DNA of 64,000 nt from Cyrtodaria siliqua (lineage: Eukaryota > Mollusca > Bivalvia > Adapedonta > Hiatellidae), in NCBI GenBank assembly GCA_037043455.1, contig JAWPHD010002609.1, positions 124,001-188,000 on the forward strand, written 5' to 3'. The translations under genes were made by a program, and so were the position numbers. The notes below the pieces were generated by a model, which ran no database searches, was not told the DNA's origin, and saw only the letters and a list, made by a program, of their open reading frames with translations. This document shows positions 11,552 through 23,500 of this stretch, in pieces (the first letter of the stretch is position 1; each line of letters starts with the position of its first letter).

Positions 11552-12583
11552 AGTAGTTCATTCGGAACTGTTATATTAGTCTGGTTCCCTGACCAACTTC
11601 ATTCGTGGTTTACAGAGTACAGAGTAGTCGTTCCTAACCTTGTACATGTGAATGCAAAGAACAACAACTCTGGGAAGAGATTGTCGTGGCCTATCAGCCG
11701 GTAACCAATCTGTCAAAATGGACACAGAAACAACACAGAATCTCTCTGTTGAGGTAGTTTTTGCATGTTTTCTTATTTGTTTTGTTTGTAATATTGTAAA
11801 ATTCTCAAGTAATTGCGCCTTAAGGTTATGACTACAGTACGACACTTTTAACATTAATCGCGGTCGGCTTATCCCACCAAATCAAATTTATAAGGTAGAT
11901 CATTTTTGATTACCAAGATGTTGAGATTTTACTTTATTTTCACTAGGTGATAAAATTTATTTTACTCGGTTTTTATCCTTAAGTTGTATAGTAAAACAAA
12001 AATCTTTGTCCAAGTTAAAAAGATAATAGCTGCTTGCGACGTGCGTCACTTTCAAAAACGTGGGTATAATAGGTATAAAAGTCGAACATGAAATGCAGCT
12101 TTCACAGAACACAGCAATCATGAACGCTCGGCCAATCCCGTCATTCCTCGGGATCCCGCCTCGTGTGTATCACGGCGCTTCGGTAACCGTATGTTCAAAA
12201 TCTTTACATTCTGTTAGCCGGAAGGCAATGGCACAGGAAATAGTGCACTGTTGCTAAGCTGTTGCTACATAAACATTATGGCCGCTTGCCACACGTGTTG
12301 ATGTATGATTTGCATTGCATGTTTGTTTTTAACGATACCGATGAATGTTTTATCACTGCTTCCACGTAAATAAACTATAGACGGAGCAATCGGCTAAATG
12401 ACATTGCAAAATGTTGAAGATAACTTTGATTTTGAATGCAAATTTGTTTTGGCGGGAATCTGACGCGCGTCACGCTAGTATGACGTAACCAATATGGAAA
12501 CCTGCGTATTACATTCGAGTCATGCTGCGAACACAGTTAACCCAGATCGTCAACCTATTGGATTCATATATTGATTCATTCAT
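11552..12583. promoter_or_regulatory. Candidate bidirectional promoter between RPS18 and VPS52
   Basis: This kilobase separates the RPS18 leader (minus) from the first recognisable repeat on the VPS52 side (plus). It contains GGCCAATCCCG (CCAAT-type) near 12130, a TATAAAAG at about 12075, and GC-richer sequence around 12120-12190. I found no convincing coding exon. Promoter function is inferred from the head-to-head gene order. The VPS52 transcription start and 5'-untranslated exon(s) could not be placed. Confidence 0.4.
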
Positions 12584-13997
12584 TTTTGCTTGATTCTTTC
12601 ATGTGATATACTAGCTTCCTATGATATCAAGGGTTCTATGGTACAGTTGGTGCCACGCGGATTACGACTAATCACACTCAACGCGGGGATTTTATCTCAA
12701 TGCGGACACACTGATTTTGTCCCAGCGATCGGAGGACAGTCCATTCAACGCGGGGACAATAACTTTTGAACATCGCAAATCAATCACAGCAATTCGCCGT
12801 GATCCGTATTGATTCGTATTTTACCTTCTTTATCAGTGTACAATTTTGCAGTCAATTTAATGCATTATAATATTATTCAATAACTATAAAAAAAATTGAA
12901 GCAGAAGACAATTTTGGTTTTGTTTTGGGAAAATTCAAATGCCCGGGTAATGTATACTGGGTCACGATAGTTATATGGCGGTTCCTATTACCGACTTCGC
13001 GGTGGCTGAACATAAAACGCAGTTAGTAATTCTTATACTGGAAATTAGAATAATATTTTAAATTAATCGTTATTTGTAAAGAATTCTGGATCATCAACCC
13101 GTTATTAGTGCTGCCTTGTTAATAGGTACACGCATCCCAAAGGATTGTGGGTAGCAAATTTATGTCTGTTGAAGAGAAATGCGACTTTTGGACAACAAAA
13201 ACATGTGTTATTTATGCATTAAAAGTTTGAAATACGTATTGCTTTCGAAATTTATTCATTGTATTTATCAATTTTATTACATTTTTTATTTATCCCTGCT
13301 CTAATTTCCCCCGCAAACCTATCATAGAGAATGGCGGTGATTGCTTTCTTTCGAGACTGGATTATGCAATCGCGGCGATTTTTACGGTCACGGGGAATCT
13401 TCACAATATTTCGGGTGACAATCCGCGGTACGATAGCGGGGATTTGCGACTTCGATTGAAATTAGCCGTGGGCATGCTGCGAAAAAAGATGTAATCCGTG
13501 TGGCACCAACTGTATCAAGGTAGTGTCCAATCTATAATTGAAGTATGCATCTCTGCTAAAATATGATATTTATTTTATAGAAGTGATGACTTTAGGTACA
13601 TATAATAAAATAATTGAAAAAAAATAAGTATATTTATCATAAGTAAAAGGATATTTCAAAATAATGCAAAAATGTTGACAATTTCCTTATGGTCTTTAAA
13701 ATTCATCCCCCCTAGTCTGCAGTTTCCAGCACCTTGAATGGTATCAAGGTATGCACAAATTGTGTATCCTGTATTTGTTAGTAACTGGTATAAGATTCAA
13801 TGAGTGACCATTTTCTAGGAACAATATAAATGTACAACAGACTCATCAGACTAAAAATTAATGAATTTTATAACGTTCAAGGTAGTGGAAACTGCATTTA
13901 TGGAGATGCATACTTTTTTTTATAGACACTGCCTTGATACCATAGAACCCTTGATATCATAGGAGGCTAGTATATCACTTGAAAGAATCAAGCAAAA
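12584..13997. mobile_element. MITE with long TIRs, split by a younger MITE
   Basis: Outer arms TTTTGCTTGATTCTTTCA, TGATATACTAGC and CCTATGATATCAAGGGTTC are inverted at 13935-13997. The left arm is interrupted at 12644-13512; the arm resumes as TATCAAGGTAGTGTCC, matching the right arm GGACACTGCC-type sequence. About 540 bp without the insert. Confidence 0.88.
12644..13512. mobile_element. 869-bp MITE inserted in the left arm of the 12584 element
   Basis: TIR CAGTTGGTGCCACGCGGATT on the left, CAGTTGGTGCCACACGGATT (inverse) on the right, flanked by TA on each side (12642-12643, 13513-13514), the target usual for Tc1/mariner. No transposase frame. Confidence 0.9.
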
Positions 13998-14899
13998 CTG
14001 TATGAAATTCGAAAAACAGCCAGTTCGGACCAGTAACAGTGGAGTTATGGCCCTTGATTTAGTTAAAAATGGTATATTTTGCCTCGTTCAAGACGATAGG
14101 GCCTTCATTTTTCATCCGATCTTACCAAACTTTACCAGATTGCTAATGTCGAGAGAAAGCTCGGACAAGTTCGAAAACCAGCAAATCGGACCAGTAACAG
14201 CGAAGTTATGGCCCTTGATTTAGTTTAAAAGGCTATATTTTGCCTCGTTAAGACGATAGGGCCTTCATTTTTCATTTTATCTTTACCAAACTTTAATAGA
14301 TTGTTAATATCAATGAAAGCTCGGACAAGTTCGAAAACCAGCCATATCGAACCAGTAACAGTGGAGGTATGGACCTTGATTTCGTTAAATATGCTATGTT
14401 TGGCCTTGTTAAGGCGATAGGGCCTTCATTTTTCATCTGATCTTTACCAAACTTTACCATTTTTTTTGACTTTTTTTTTTCTTTTATTATTTTTATATTT
14501 CTTTATTTTTATTTTTTTTAAATTGTTATTATCTCTACTGGCCAGGTTTCGAAAACCAGCCAGATCGGACCAGTAATGGCGGGGTTATGGCTCTTGATTT
14601 AGTTAAAAGTGCTATATTTTGCCTCTTCAAGATAGTTACTCGCTTCATTGATGTTATAAGAGCCATATTAGCCAGTAGAGCATTCACACTAAGGCCCTCT
14701 TGTTTTGTTTTTTTATTAGCTCTACTGGCCAAGTTCGAAAACCAGCCAGATCATACCAGTAACAGCGGAGTTATGGCTCATTATTTAGTTAAAAATGCTA
14801 TATTTTGCCTCGTTAAGACGATAGTCACTCGTTTCATTGATGTTATAATAAGAGCCATGTTAGCCAGTAGAGCATAGACAGGCCCTCTTAGGCCTCTTG
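13998..14899 (+). repeat. Family-2 array element
   Basis: Units carry GAAAGCTCGGACAAGTTCGA, CGGACCAGTAACAG, GTTATGGCCCTTGATTTAG and TTGCCTCGTTAAGACGATAG. From 14713 a minimal form runs from AGCTCTACTGGCC to GGCCCTCTTAGGCCTCTTG. The 5' end is missing and abuts the MITE at 12584. Confidence 0.88.
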
Positions 14900-15600
14900 T
14901 TGTTTTTTTGTGATTATGTCTCAAATGAAACATTATGATGATGGCTCTGCACCCAGGGCCCTCAGAGGGGTCAAAAGGTCAAATACACTAAAAAATCAAT
15001 TACACTGTCATTTTTCCATATTCTTGCACATAACCTGTTGTATCTAAACGTCTATAAAAGATAAGCAACATGTTAAATGATTTTATTATTTTTATTATAT
15101 TGAACTCGGACCGGGGACCCAGGGGTGTGTGTGTGTGAGGGATTTGGATCTTTTTTTATTATTATGTCTCAAATGAAACAGGATGATGGGATTACACTGT
15201 ATACATTTACTCCTATGTTAGAGTTGGCCTGGAGGAAGGGGCATCAAATACACTAATAATGCAATTACGGTGTCATTTTTTCATACTTTTGCACATTAAT
15301 TGGCATAATAGTCATCTAATAAAGAGATACACAGCAATTGAAATGATGTATTATTTAAAACTCGGACTTCTTCCCTGGGGTTCGGGTTGGAGAGGGTGGG
15401 TGGAGGGTAAGAGGGGGTCAGTTTATTTAAAAATTATTTCTCATATGAACATTTTGATGAAGGGATTACAGTGTAAATACTGTCTGTGGGGCTGTGTTTG
15501 GGGTGGGGGTGGGTGGGGGTGGGTGGGGGTATAGTGACCTGTGTGGATAAAATGTGGTATTTTACGACAGCCGCGACGTCAAATTCGTTCTAGTTTTTAT
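14900..15600 (+). repeat. Family-J dispersed repeat, uninterrupted copy
   Basis: Recognised by ATTATGTCTCAAATGAAACA, GGGATTACACTGTATAC and the end GTCAAATTCGTTCTAG. Holds a G-rich run at 15497-15530. It serves as the empty site for the copy at 23400. Confidence 0.8.
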
Positions 15601-15838
15601 TATTAATAGGCAAAATAAGTAAACACATAAATAATCATGTATATATAATAAAGAAAAGGCTAGAAAGCCAAAAGTAAGTACTCAGAAAATTGGCAGAAGA
15701 CAGAGAAGATAACAACCGTTTAGTGTACGACAAGGCAAGCTTAAAGACAAACATCAAACGCTACCCTCCTGTAAGGATTTAGGTGGACATCATCATAGGG
15801 TCCACAATTTGTCCTGTCATCGCACAATCAAAGAGGAA

Positions 15839-16107
15839 CTGAACTGAATGTTGTTTAATCGCTCATCAACACAGTATAGGTTATTTAGAGCCACCCCAGA
15901 GAAAGGGGATGGATACATAGGAATCCGAGAACCTTATTATCAAATAGATTCCTATTCCCGGTTTACGTCCCCATCCGAAGGACGAGGCTAAGGGAAAGTG
16001 TCTTGCCCAAGAACACACCGACGAATCTCAGTGGCACCATGGAGGATTGAACACAGGGCCTCCGGTTAAAAATCCGCTGCGCTACCGTCTGCGCCACGCC
16101 AGCCCTC
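15839..16107 (-). mobile_element. tRNA-derived SINE with 14-bp target duplication
   Basis: Same family as 10124. The minus strand begins GAGGGCTGGCGTGGCGCAGA. CAATCA-R-AGAGGAA repeats at 15825-15838 and 16108-16121. About 40 bp of the middle is missing relative to the copy at 10124. Confidence 0.88.
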
Positions 16108-16270
16108 CAATCAGAGAGGAAAGTACAGTGGCGAACTATAAATGGGTCAACCATTGCAGTGCAGTGCATTGCAAAATGATAGGGTCATAACCTCTTTTGA
16201 TAAACTTGTTAACAAGTTTAATAAAGATTGTATGAAAGTGATCTTACGAAGTTTGTAAATCACATCACCA

Positions 16271-16605
16271 CACAGGTAGCTGAATAAGTGTTGGGAACTA
16301 AACAAAATTATATAACATTTAAAAAAAACAGAAAACAGAAAAAAAGAAATTGAGCATGTTATTTGTTGAAAACAGGGTTGATATATAACTAATTAAAATA
16401 AAATAATAACGTATATCGACCCTGTTGAAAACGAACATATTTAAAAAAAAAAATCTGAAAATTTATCCCAGAGTATTGCAATAATCTAGGATAGTTTTTC
16501 AGGAAAACTTTAAAAATGTTTCTTTTCAACAAATAACATCTTTTTTTTTTTAATTTGATATATTATTGTTCAGTTCCCAACACTGATACAGCTACCTGTG
16601 TTTGC
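16271..16605. mobile_element. MITE with TIR CACAGGTAGCTG
   Basis: Left arm CACAGGTAGCTGAATAAGTG then TTGGGAACTAAACAA; the right arm is its near inverse, ending CAGCTACCTGTG. Inner arms also pair around GTTATTTGTTGAAAA. 335 bp. Confidence 0.82.
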
Positions 16606-17431
16606 AATAGCCCTTGACATTAAGAAGCGGTTTCACATTTGCCTACGCAGTGTCATGATGAAGACCTTGAATGAGCATGCTAAAAAACAAACAAAATGAA
16701 CATGAAGAGCGAGTGGGGTAGTGTGCCTCTGGTGGGATTTGCAGTGGTTGTATTCTACCCCGGCAATCACAGGGGTGGGGAAATATTAACAAAAAAAATA
16801 AAATAATAATAGATCTAATATAAAAAAAAATTGCGACGGCGTTGGGGGAGTCAAATATTATTTTTAATGACTAATGAACCCCATACCCAAAAAAATCATA
16901 CATAACAACATAACAATACTACATAATTAACCGACACAACATTATAATTAACCAACACAACATACAGTATCGCCTACCACGTTCTCAACCGTGGTGAGAT
17001 AATTATAGGTGCCTGTCGCAGTTATGTCATACAAGCTGTTTACACCTGATGAAGTTGACAAATGTGCATATATTGTTAAATCTAGATGTTTATTAATGTT
17101 AATATATCTAAATTTGCCATAAATGGGATATTAAGTTGAAGATTAATTATTTATTGATGAGGTAAGAGTGTTTATTTAGAGTTTTGTTGTGATTTATGGG
17201 ATATTTGCTTTTAAAAGAGTAGGGTGTTCGGTCTGAAATTGTCCACACTGCTTTTGGCCAAACGCAATGAGACGTCTAGGGTGCATCTATAAACGTCCGT
17301 ATGTAAAAAAATCACCCAAAGATGTCAAATAAATGAGACTATTCCTAGACCTGAAAATTAAATTATTTGATGGCGTTTGATTTTGATTGTTCTTATATAT
17401 TTTTTTCATTTAATACATTCATTTCCATTAA

Positions 17432-17930
17432 AGGGACATAGTCCGTAAGTAAGCAGATATTGAGCATAACCAAATAACTGGCTGACTTTTATTCAGTTAA
17501 ATGTATACATGAAAACATGAGAATAGACCCTAAGAAGTATGTAGGAATACATTCGTGAGTTTGAATTTTTTTTTTTTTAATTATTATATGTAAATAAAGT
17601 GGGACCCACAATATTTACCTTTTCTGCGATCACGTGACTTCCATTAGCGCATTAGGTTTTCACCATAGTATGTATTGCGAAATACGTATAGCCAGCTTAG
17701 CTCAGACGGGAGCATTGTCGACCACTTTACACTCACGCACACTATTATTACGGCGAGTGTAATTTTAGTTTGGGCTGCGAGTTCAAACGCACAAAGCGGA
17801 TTTACCGCGATTGAATTCCGTTAAACAATCTTGCTTTTAATTAGTAAATATTCAATAATGTTTAGTGTGTAATGTTTGCGAACATAATTATTGTGTGTTT
17901 TATAAGCTAAAAGTTACGGACAGTGTCCCT
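17432..17930. mobile_element. TTAA-flanked MITE, TIR AGGGACATAGTCCGTAA
   Basis: Starts AGGGACATAGTCCGTAAG, ends TTACGGACAGTGTCCCT. TTAA at 17428-17431 and 17931-17934. 499 bp, no coding frame. Confidence 0.85.
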
Positions 17931-17934
17931 TTAA

Positions 17935-18699
17935 TGTATACAGACAAAATTGGCAAACTCTTATAATTGATAGAATATTATGGACGTTTTCTTACCTTGG
18001 ACATTTCCTACACTGGACGTTTCGTACCCAGTAGGGGCAATTCAGGATAAATACGAGCAGGCATAAAAAACTAAATATGTATCCACTTTCTGACCCTTTT
18101 CGTGCACAGTCACTTTCACCATCTTTAAAAAGTAAATAAGGTCTATGTAGGAGATATGACGAATAATGTGAATTGCACATCTTTTAGATTACCTGTCCAT
18201 ATTTTTCTATATGAAGTTTAGCATGTCCGTATTAAGCTGGTGTCACACTAGGTAATTTTGAATGTATTTAATTAAATAACTATTGTGAAGCCGAGAACCA
18301 GTCAAATAATAACGAGGCCCAACAATGTTTCCCCTTGTTTTGGGTAATTTCTGGGGTATGTGAGACACAATTAGGGTACCAGCATCAGTGATAAAAGCTG
18401 AACTTGCAAAAAATGTCCGTATTTACCCGAATTGCCCCTACCTTGGCATTTGGACTTTTCGTACACGGGCCATTGACCGTTTCATACCCAGTTTAGACTG
18501 TCGTTTGTGTGTGTTTCAGACTAAGGATGGTATCTTATCAGGGCATGAAAATTCCACTCGTCCGCTCACCATTATGAGTGCTCATTGATGCAGAACAAGT
18601 AGAAATTCAGATGAATTCTTTAACAGTTTATCCATTTGACCATTTAAATATTACGTAGGACAAGTAACTCAAAAATAAATGTTCCTGCCCTGATTATAT
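17935..18699. other. No gene recognised
   Basis: Intergenic or VPS52 5' intron sequence. Two inverted pieces, around 17995-18030 and 18410-18495, share CATTTCC/TACACTGG, ACGTTTCGTACCCAG and GGGGCAATTC motifs, hinting at another eroded inverted-repeat element. Confidence 0.4.
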
Positions 18700-20440
18700 A
18701 ATTGTACTGTTGTTTGTGTGTGTTTCAGACTATATAATATATTGTACTGTTGTTTGTTTGTGTTTCTGATTATAGATTGTATCTTATATAATTTACTATT
18801 GTTTGTGTGTGTTTCAGACTATGGAAGGTATCTGATATAGTTGTACTGTTGTTTTGTGTGTGTTTCAAATTATGGAAGATATTGTAGTTTGTACTTGTGT
18901 ATGTGTGTGTTTCAGGCTATGGAAGGTATTGTAGTTTGTACTTGTGTATGTGTGTTTCAGGCTATGGAAGGTATTGTAGTTTGTACTTTTGTATGTGTGT
19001 GTTTCAGGCTATGGAAGGTATTGTAGTTTGTACTTGTGTATGTGTGTGTTTCAGGCTATGGAAGGTATTGTAGTTTGTACTTGAGTGTTTCAAGCTATGG
19101 AAGGTATTGTAGTTTGTACTTGTGTATGTGTGTGTTTCAAGCTATGGAAGGTACTGTAGATTGTACTTGTGTATGTGTGTGTGTTTCAAGCTATGGAAGG
19201 TACTGTAGATTGTACTTGTGTATGTGTGTGTTTCAGGCTATGGAAGGTATTGTAGTTTGTACTTGTGTATGTGTGTGTTTCAGGCTATGGAATGTATTGT
19301 AGTTTGTACTTGTGTATGTGTGTGTTTCAGGCTATGGAAGGTACTGTAGTTTGTGCTTGAGTGTTTCAAGCTATGGAAGGTATTGTAGTTTGTACTTGTG
19401 TATGTGTGTGTTTCAAGCTATGGAAGGTACTGTAGATTGTACTTGTGTATGTGTGTGTTTCAGGCTATGGAAGGTATTGTAGTTTGTACTTGTGTATGTG
19501 TGTGTTTCAGGCTATGGAAGGTATTGTAGTTTGTACTTGTGTATGTGTGTGTTTCAGGCTATGGAAGGTATTGTAGTTTGTACTTGTGTATGTGTGTGTT
19601 TCAAGCTATGGAAGGTATTGTAGTTTGTACTTGAGTGTTTCAAGCTATGGAAGGTATTGTAGTTTGTACTTGTGTATGTGTGTGTTTCAAGCTATGGAAG
19701 GTATTGTAGTTTGTACTTGTGTATGTGTGTGTTTCAGGCTATGGAAGGTATTGTAGTTTGTACTTGTGTATGTGTGTGTTTCAAGCTATGGAAGGTATTG
19801 TAGTTTGTACTTGAGTGTTTCAAGCTATGGAAGGTATTGTAGTTTGTACTTGTGTATGTGTGCGTTTCAGGCTATGGAAGGTATTGTAGTTTGTACTTGT
19901 GTATGTGTGTGTTTCAGGCTATGGAAGGTATTGTAGTTTGTACTTGTGTATGTGTGTGTTTCAGGCTATGGAAGGTATTGTAGTTTGTACTTGTGTATGT
20001 GTGTGTTTCAGGCTATGGAAGGTATTGTAGTTTGTACTTGTGTATGTGTGTGTTTCAGGCTATGGAAGGTATCTTATATAATTGTACTGTTGTTTGTGTG
20101 TGTTTTTGTACTGTTGTTTGTGTGTGTTCAGATTATGGATGGTATATCTTATATAATGTGTTTCAGGCTGTGAAAGGTATTTTACTGTTGTCTGTGTGTG
20201 TTTCAGACCATGGGATGTATTGTACTGTCATTTGTGTGTGTTATTGTACTGTTGTTTGTATGTGTTTCAGTCTATTGATGTATCTTATATAATTGTACGA
20301 TTGTTTGTGTGTGTTTCAGACTAGGGATGATATCCTACATAATTGTACTGTTGTTTGTGCGAGTTATTGTACTGTTGTTTGTGTGTGTTTAAGACTATTG
20401 ATGTATCTTATATAATTGTACTGTTGTTTGTGTGTGTTTC
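18700..20440 (+). repeat. 46-47 bp minisatellite made of a splice acceptor and exon start
   Basis: The core (about 18870-20070) holds roughly 26 copies of a 46-47 bp unit, with occasional 39-bp short forms. Each has TGTGTGTTTCAG followed by GCTATGGAAGGTATTGTAG. The flanks hold looser copies with TTGTACTGTTGTTTGTGTG. The array abuts the VPS52 exon whose own boundary reads TTTCAG|ACTATGGATGG. Long open frames (MEGIVVCTCVCVFQA) arise from the repeat and are not independent genes. Confidence 0.95.
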
Positions 20441-20442
20441 AG

Positions 20443-20518
20443 ACTATGGATGGTATCAAGTTCAGTCTGGGAGAGCTGGATCTCACATCAGATGACTTCC
20501 TTCTTGAAGAAGTAGATA
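20443..20518 (+). CDS. VPS52: VPS52 first recognised exon
   Basis: Acceptor TGTGTGTTTCAG|ACTATGG; reads T-MDGIKFSLGELDLTSDD-FLLEEVD and ends one base into the next codon, donor GTAGGC. ATG at 20446-20448 is the first Met of the conserved region. The preceding 1.7 kb is a minisatellite of near-copies of this same acceptor and exon start. Confidence 0.93.
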
Positions 20519-23500
20519 GTAGGCCATTTTACAATATTCTATTTTGTGCAGTTAATTATTAAATTCACTTAATAATCGGATCTATGAACTTAAGCTTTTC
20601 ATTACCATACTTTACATTATTTTTAGCTGTAGTGATCAAAGATCAGCAGAGCTTATGCCATGGTGCGGAGTCTGTCGTCCGCCCGTAAACTTTTTTGTAG
20701 CGACTTCTCTTAAACTACTGGATGGATTTTCCTGAAACTTTACAAAAATGTTGCCCATGATGTCTAGTTGATCCTAGCAAAATTTCATGTTGATGTGAAA
20801 TCTAAGATGGCCACCAAAGCTAAAAATAAATTTGTAAAAATCAAGTTTGTAGCGACACTGCTTCTTGAAAACTATAATTGATATTGATATGGGACTTTTT
20901 CTAAAATGATCAGCATGACATGATGTGAAAATTGTTTTGATTCAACATTAAACATGGCTGCTCTTGATGTCTAATTGATCCTAGCAAAATTTCACGTCGG
21001 CCTGAAATTCAAGATGGCCACCACCAATCACAGTGTTCTCCCCAGGCTTTTAAGGCATGTCGCATTTAACATGCCTTCACAGCCAAAATGCTTCGCAACA
21101 TGCCTTAATTTTGAAAAGACATGTTATACATTGTAGTTATTTCATTTTTGTTTAGCTTAAATAAGTTTAAAACACAATATATAGAATCATTCGCCTATTT
21201 CTTATATAGATCAAGTGTCTTTTTGACAAACTACCCATACATATAGGGGTCTGCTACAAGGATACACTCTGAAGCATATTTTTCTGATAAAAACGACATG
21301 CCTTGAGAAATTCCTGGGGAGAACACTGCGCACGGCTAAAAATAGATTTTCAAAAAACGAGTTTGTAGTGACTACTTGAAAACTATAAATGATATTGACT
21401 TTTTCTAAAATGATCTGCATGACATGATGTTGATCCTTGTCGAAAATTATTTGATTCAACATTAAACATGGCCACCAGTGGCCATCGATGTTAATAAAGA
21501 GTTATTTAATAAAAACTTGTAGCGACTACTCCTCTGAAACTGAATCAGCATGACATGATGTTGGTCCCTGTCGAAAATCGTTTTGATTCGACTTTAAACA
21601 TGGCTGCTAGTGGCCATCTTTGTTTACATAGAGTTAAATTGTAAAAACCTGTAGCGACTACTCCTCTAAAACTACTTGACAGATTTTCATGAAACTTCAC
21701 AGGAATGTTGCTTCTGATATCTAATTGATCCTAGCAAAATTTCAGGTCAGCTAAAAGTAGATTTTTAAAAAACATGTTTGTAGCGACTACTTTTTGAAAA
21801 CTATAAGTGATATTGATATACATGTATGACTTTTTCTAAAATGATCAGCATGACATGATGTTGATCCTTGTCGAAAATGATTTTGATTCGATTTAACCTC
21901 GCCGCCAGCGGCCATCTTTGTTTACATAGGGTTATATAATAAAAACCTATCAGTAGAGTTTCAAGGTCATTGACCTCTTGTTTTGAACTAAGCCATTTTG
22001 TTACTACCCATTATATTTGGTTGGAACTAAACCATTTTAGTACCATCTGTCCCATACAGTACCAACAATAAAGTAAAAGGCCACGTCATATGGGTGTTAT
22101 GTGATTAATAGATCTTATATTCGTGAATGTAAAGTCAAACCTGCTCAAATGACTGCCATTGCTCTTTTGGGAGATCAACAGCTTTAAGGGACCACAGTTT
22201 CAGTTGCCGGTTGTAAATGTGTAAATGTTTTAAATCAACATACCTGTATTAAGAGACCACCTGTATTAAGAGACCACATGTGATAAGAGAGCACCTGTAT
22301 TAAGAGACCATATGTGATAAGATAGCACCTGTATTAAGAGACCACCTGTATTAAGAGACCACATGTGATAAGAGACCACCTGTATTAAGAGACCATCTGT
22401 GTTAAGAGACACCTGTATTAAGAGACCAACTGTGTTAAGAGGACACCTGTATTAAGAGACCACCTGTGTTAAGATGACACCTGTATTAAGAGACTATATG
22501 TGATAAGACACCACCTGTATTAAGAGACCATCTGTGATGAGACAACCTGTATTAAGAGACCATCTGTGATGAGAAAACCTGTATAAAGAGACCACCTGTA
22601 TTAAGAGACCATCTGTGATAAGATACCACCTGTATTAAGAGACCATCTGTGATAAGAGAACATCTGTATTAAGAGACCACCTGTATTAAGAGACCATTTA
22701 TGTTAAGAGACCACCTATATTAAGAGACCATCTGTGATAAGATACCACCTGTATTAAGAGACCATCTGTGATAAGAGACCATCTGTATTAAGAGACCACC
22801 TGTATTAAGAGACCTTTTATGTTAAGAGACCATCTGTGTTAAGAGACCACCTGTAATAAGAGACCACTTGCATTAAGAGACCATCTGTATTAAGAGAGCA
22901 GTTTGATCTTCCCGTAAGTCATCTCTAAATAAAGGTTTGACTGTATTCTGTTGTATAAATAGGCAGAGCCTTGTACACAGGTCCTCTATTTGAATATGTC
23001 AGCTTTTGTGTTTTCTTTTATCATACAATGGTTATGATGGTCAATGTTATGTTTCAGTTCATATTCAGCAGAATCTAGATGATGATATTGTAAAAGAAGC
23101 GCTGAAAACTGTAAGTAAACACTCTGGTATATTATAAAAAACATACATTCAAAGTTTAACACGATATGCTATATGCTGCCTCGTTAGCATACAAATTCCA
23201 CTCAGTTCTGTAGAATATAACATAGTAATTTATGACCGATGCAAAAGAGGGTAGCTACAACTATTCACCATCATTGAAATATAGGTGAGGCCATGGTGTA
23301 ATGGTTAGCACCTAGGTTTAGTATCCAGGGATCGTGCATTCTATCCCAGTTCAGGACTGAAATTGGGTTAACTCTCGAAATATTTAAAAATATTTTCTTT
23401 ATACACATCTACCATATTAAAAGTGCCTCCGTTTGTCCATCCGTTACCACATCTCCTAAACCGCTGAACAGAATGCAACTAAACGTGGGGTATGACTTCA

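Noticed and set aside
12060..12257. 65-codon frame in the intergenic region as VPS52 exon 1
   Set aside because: No similarity to VPS52 N-termini, no good donor in the needed phase, and the conserved protein can start at 20446.
18841..20292. Open frames with MEGIVVCTCVCVF repeats
   Set aside because: Produced by the 46-47 bp minisatellite; no support as separate genes.
23283..23350. Functional tRNA-Gln
   Set aside because: The acceptor stem does not pair and the B box is degraded.
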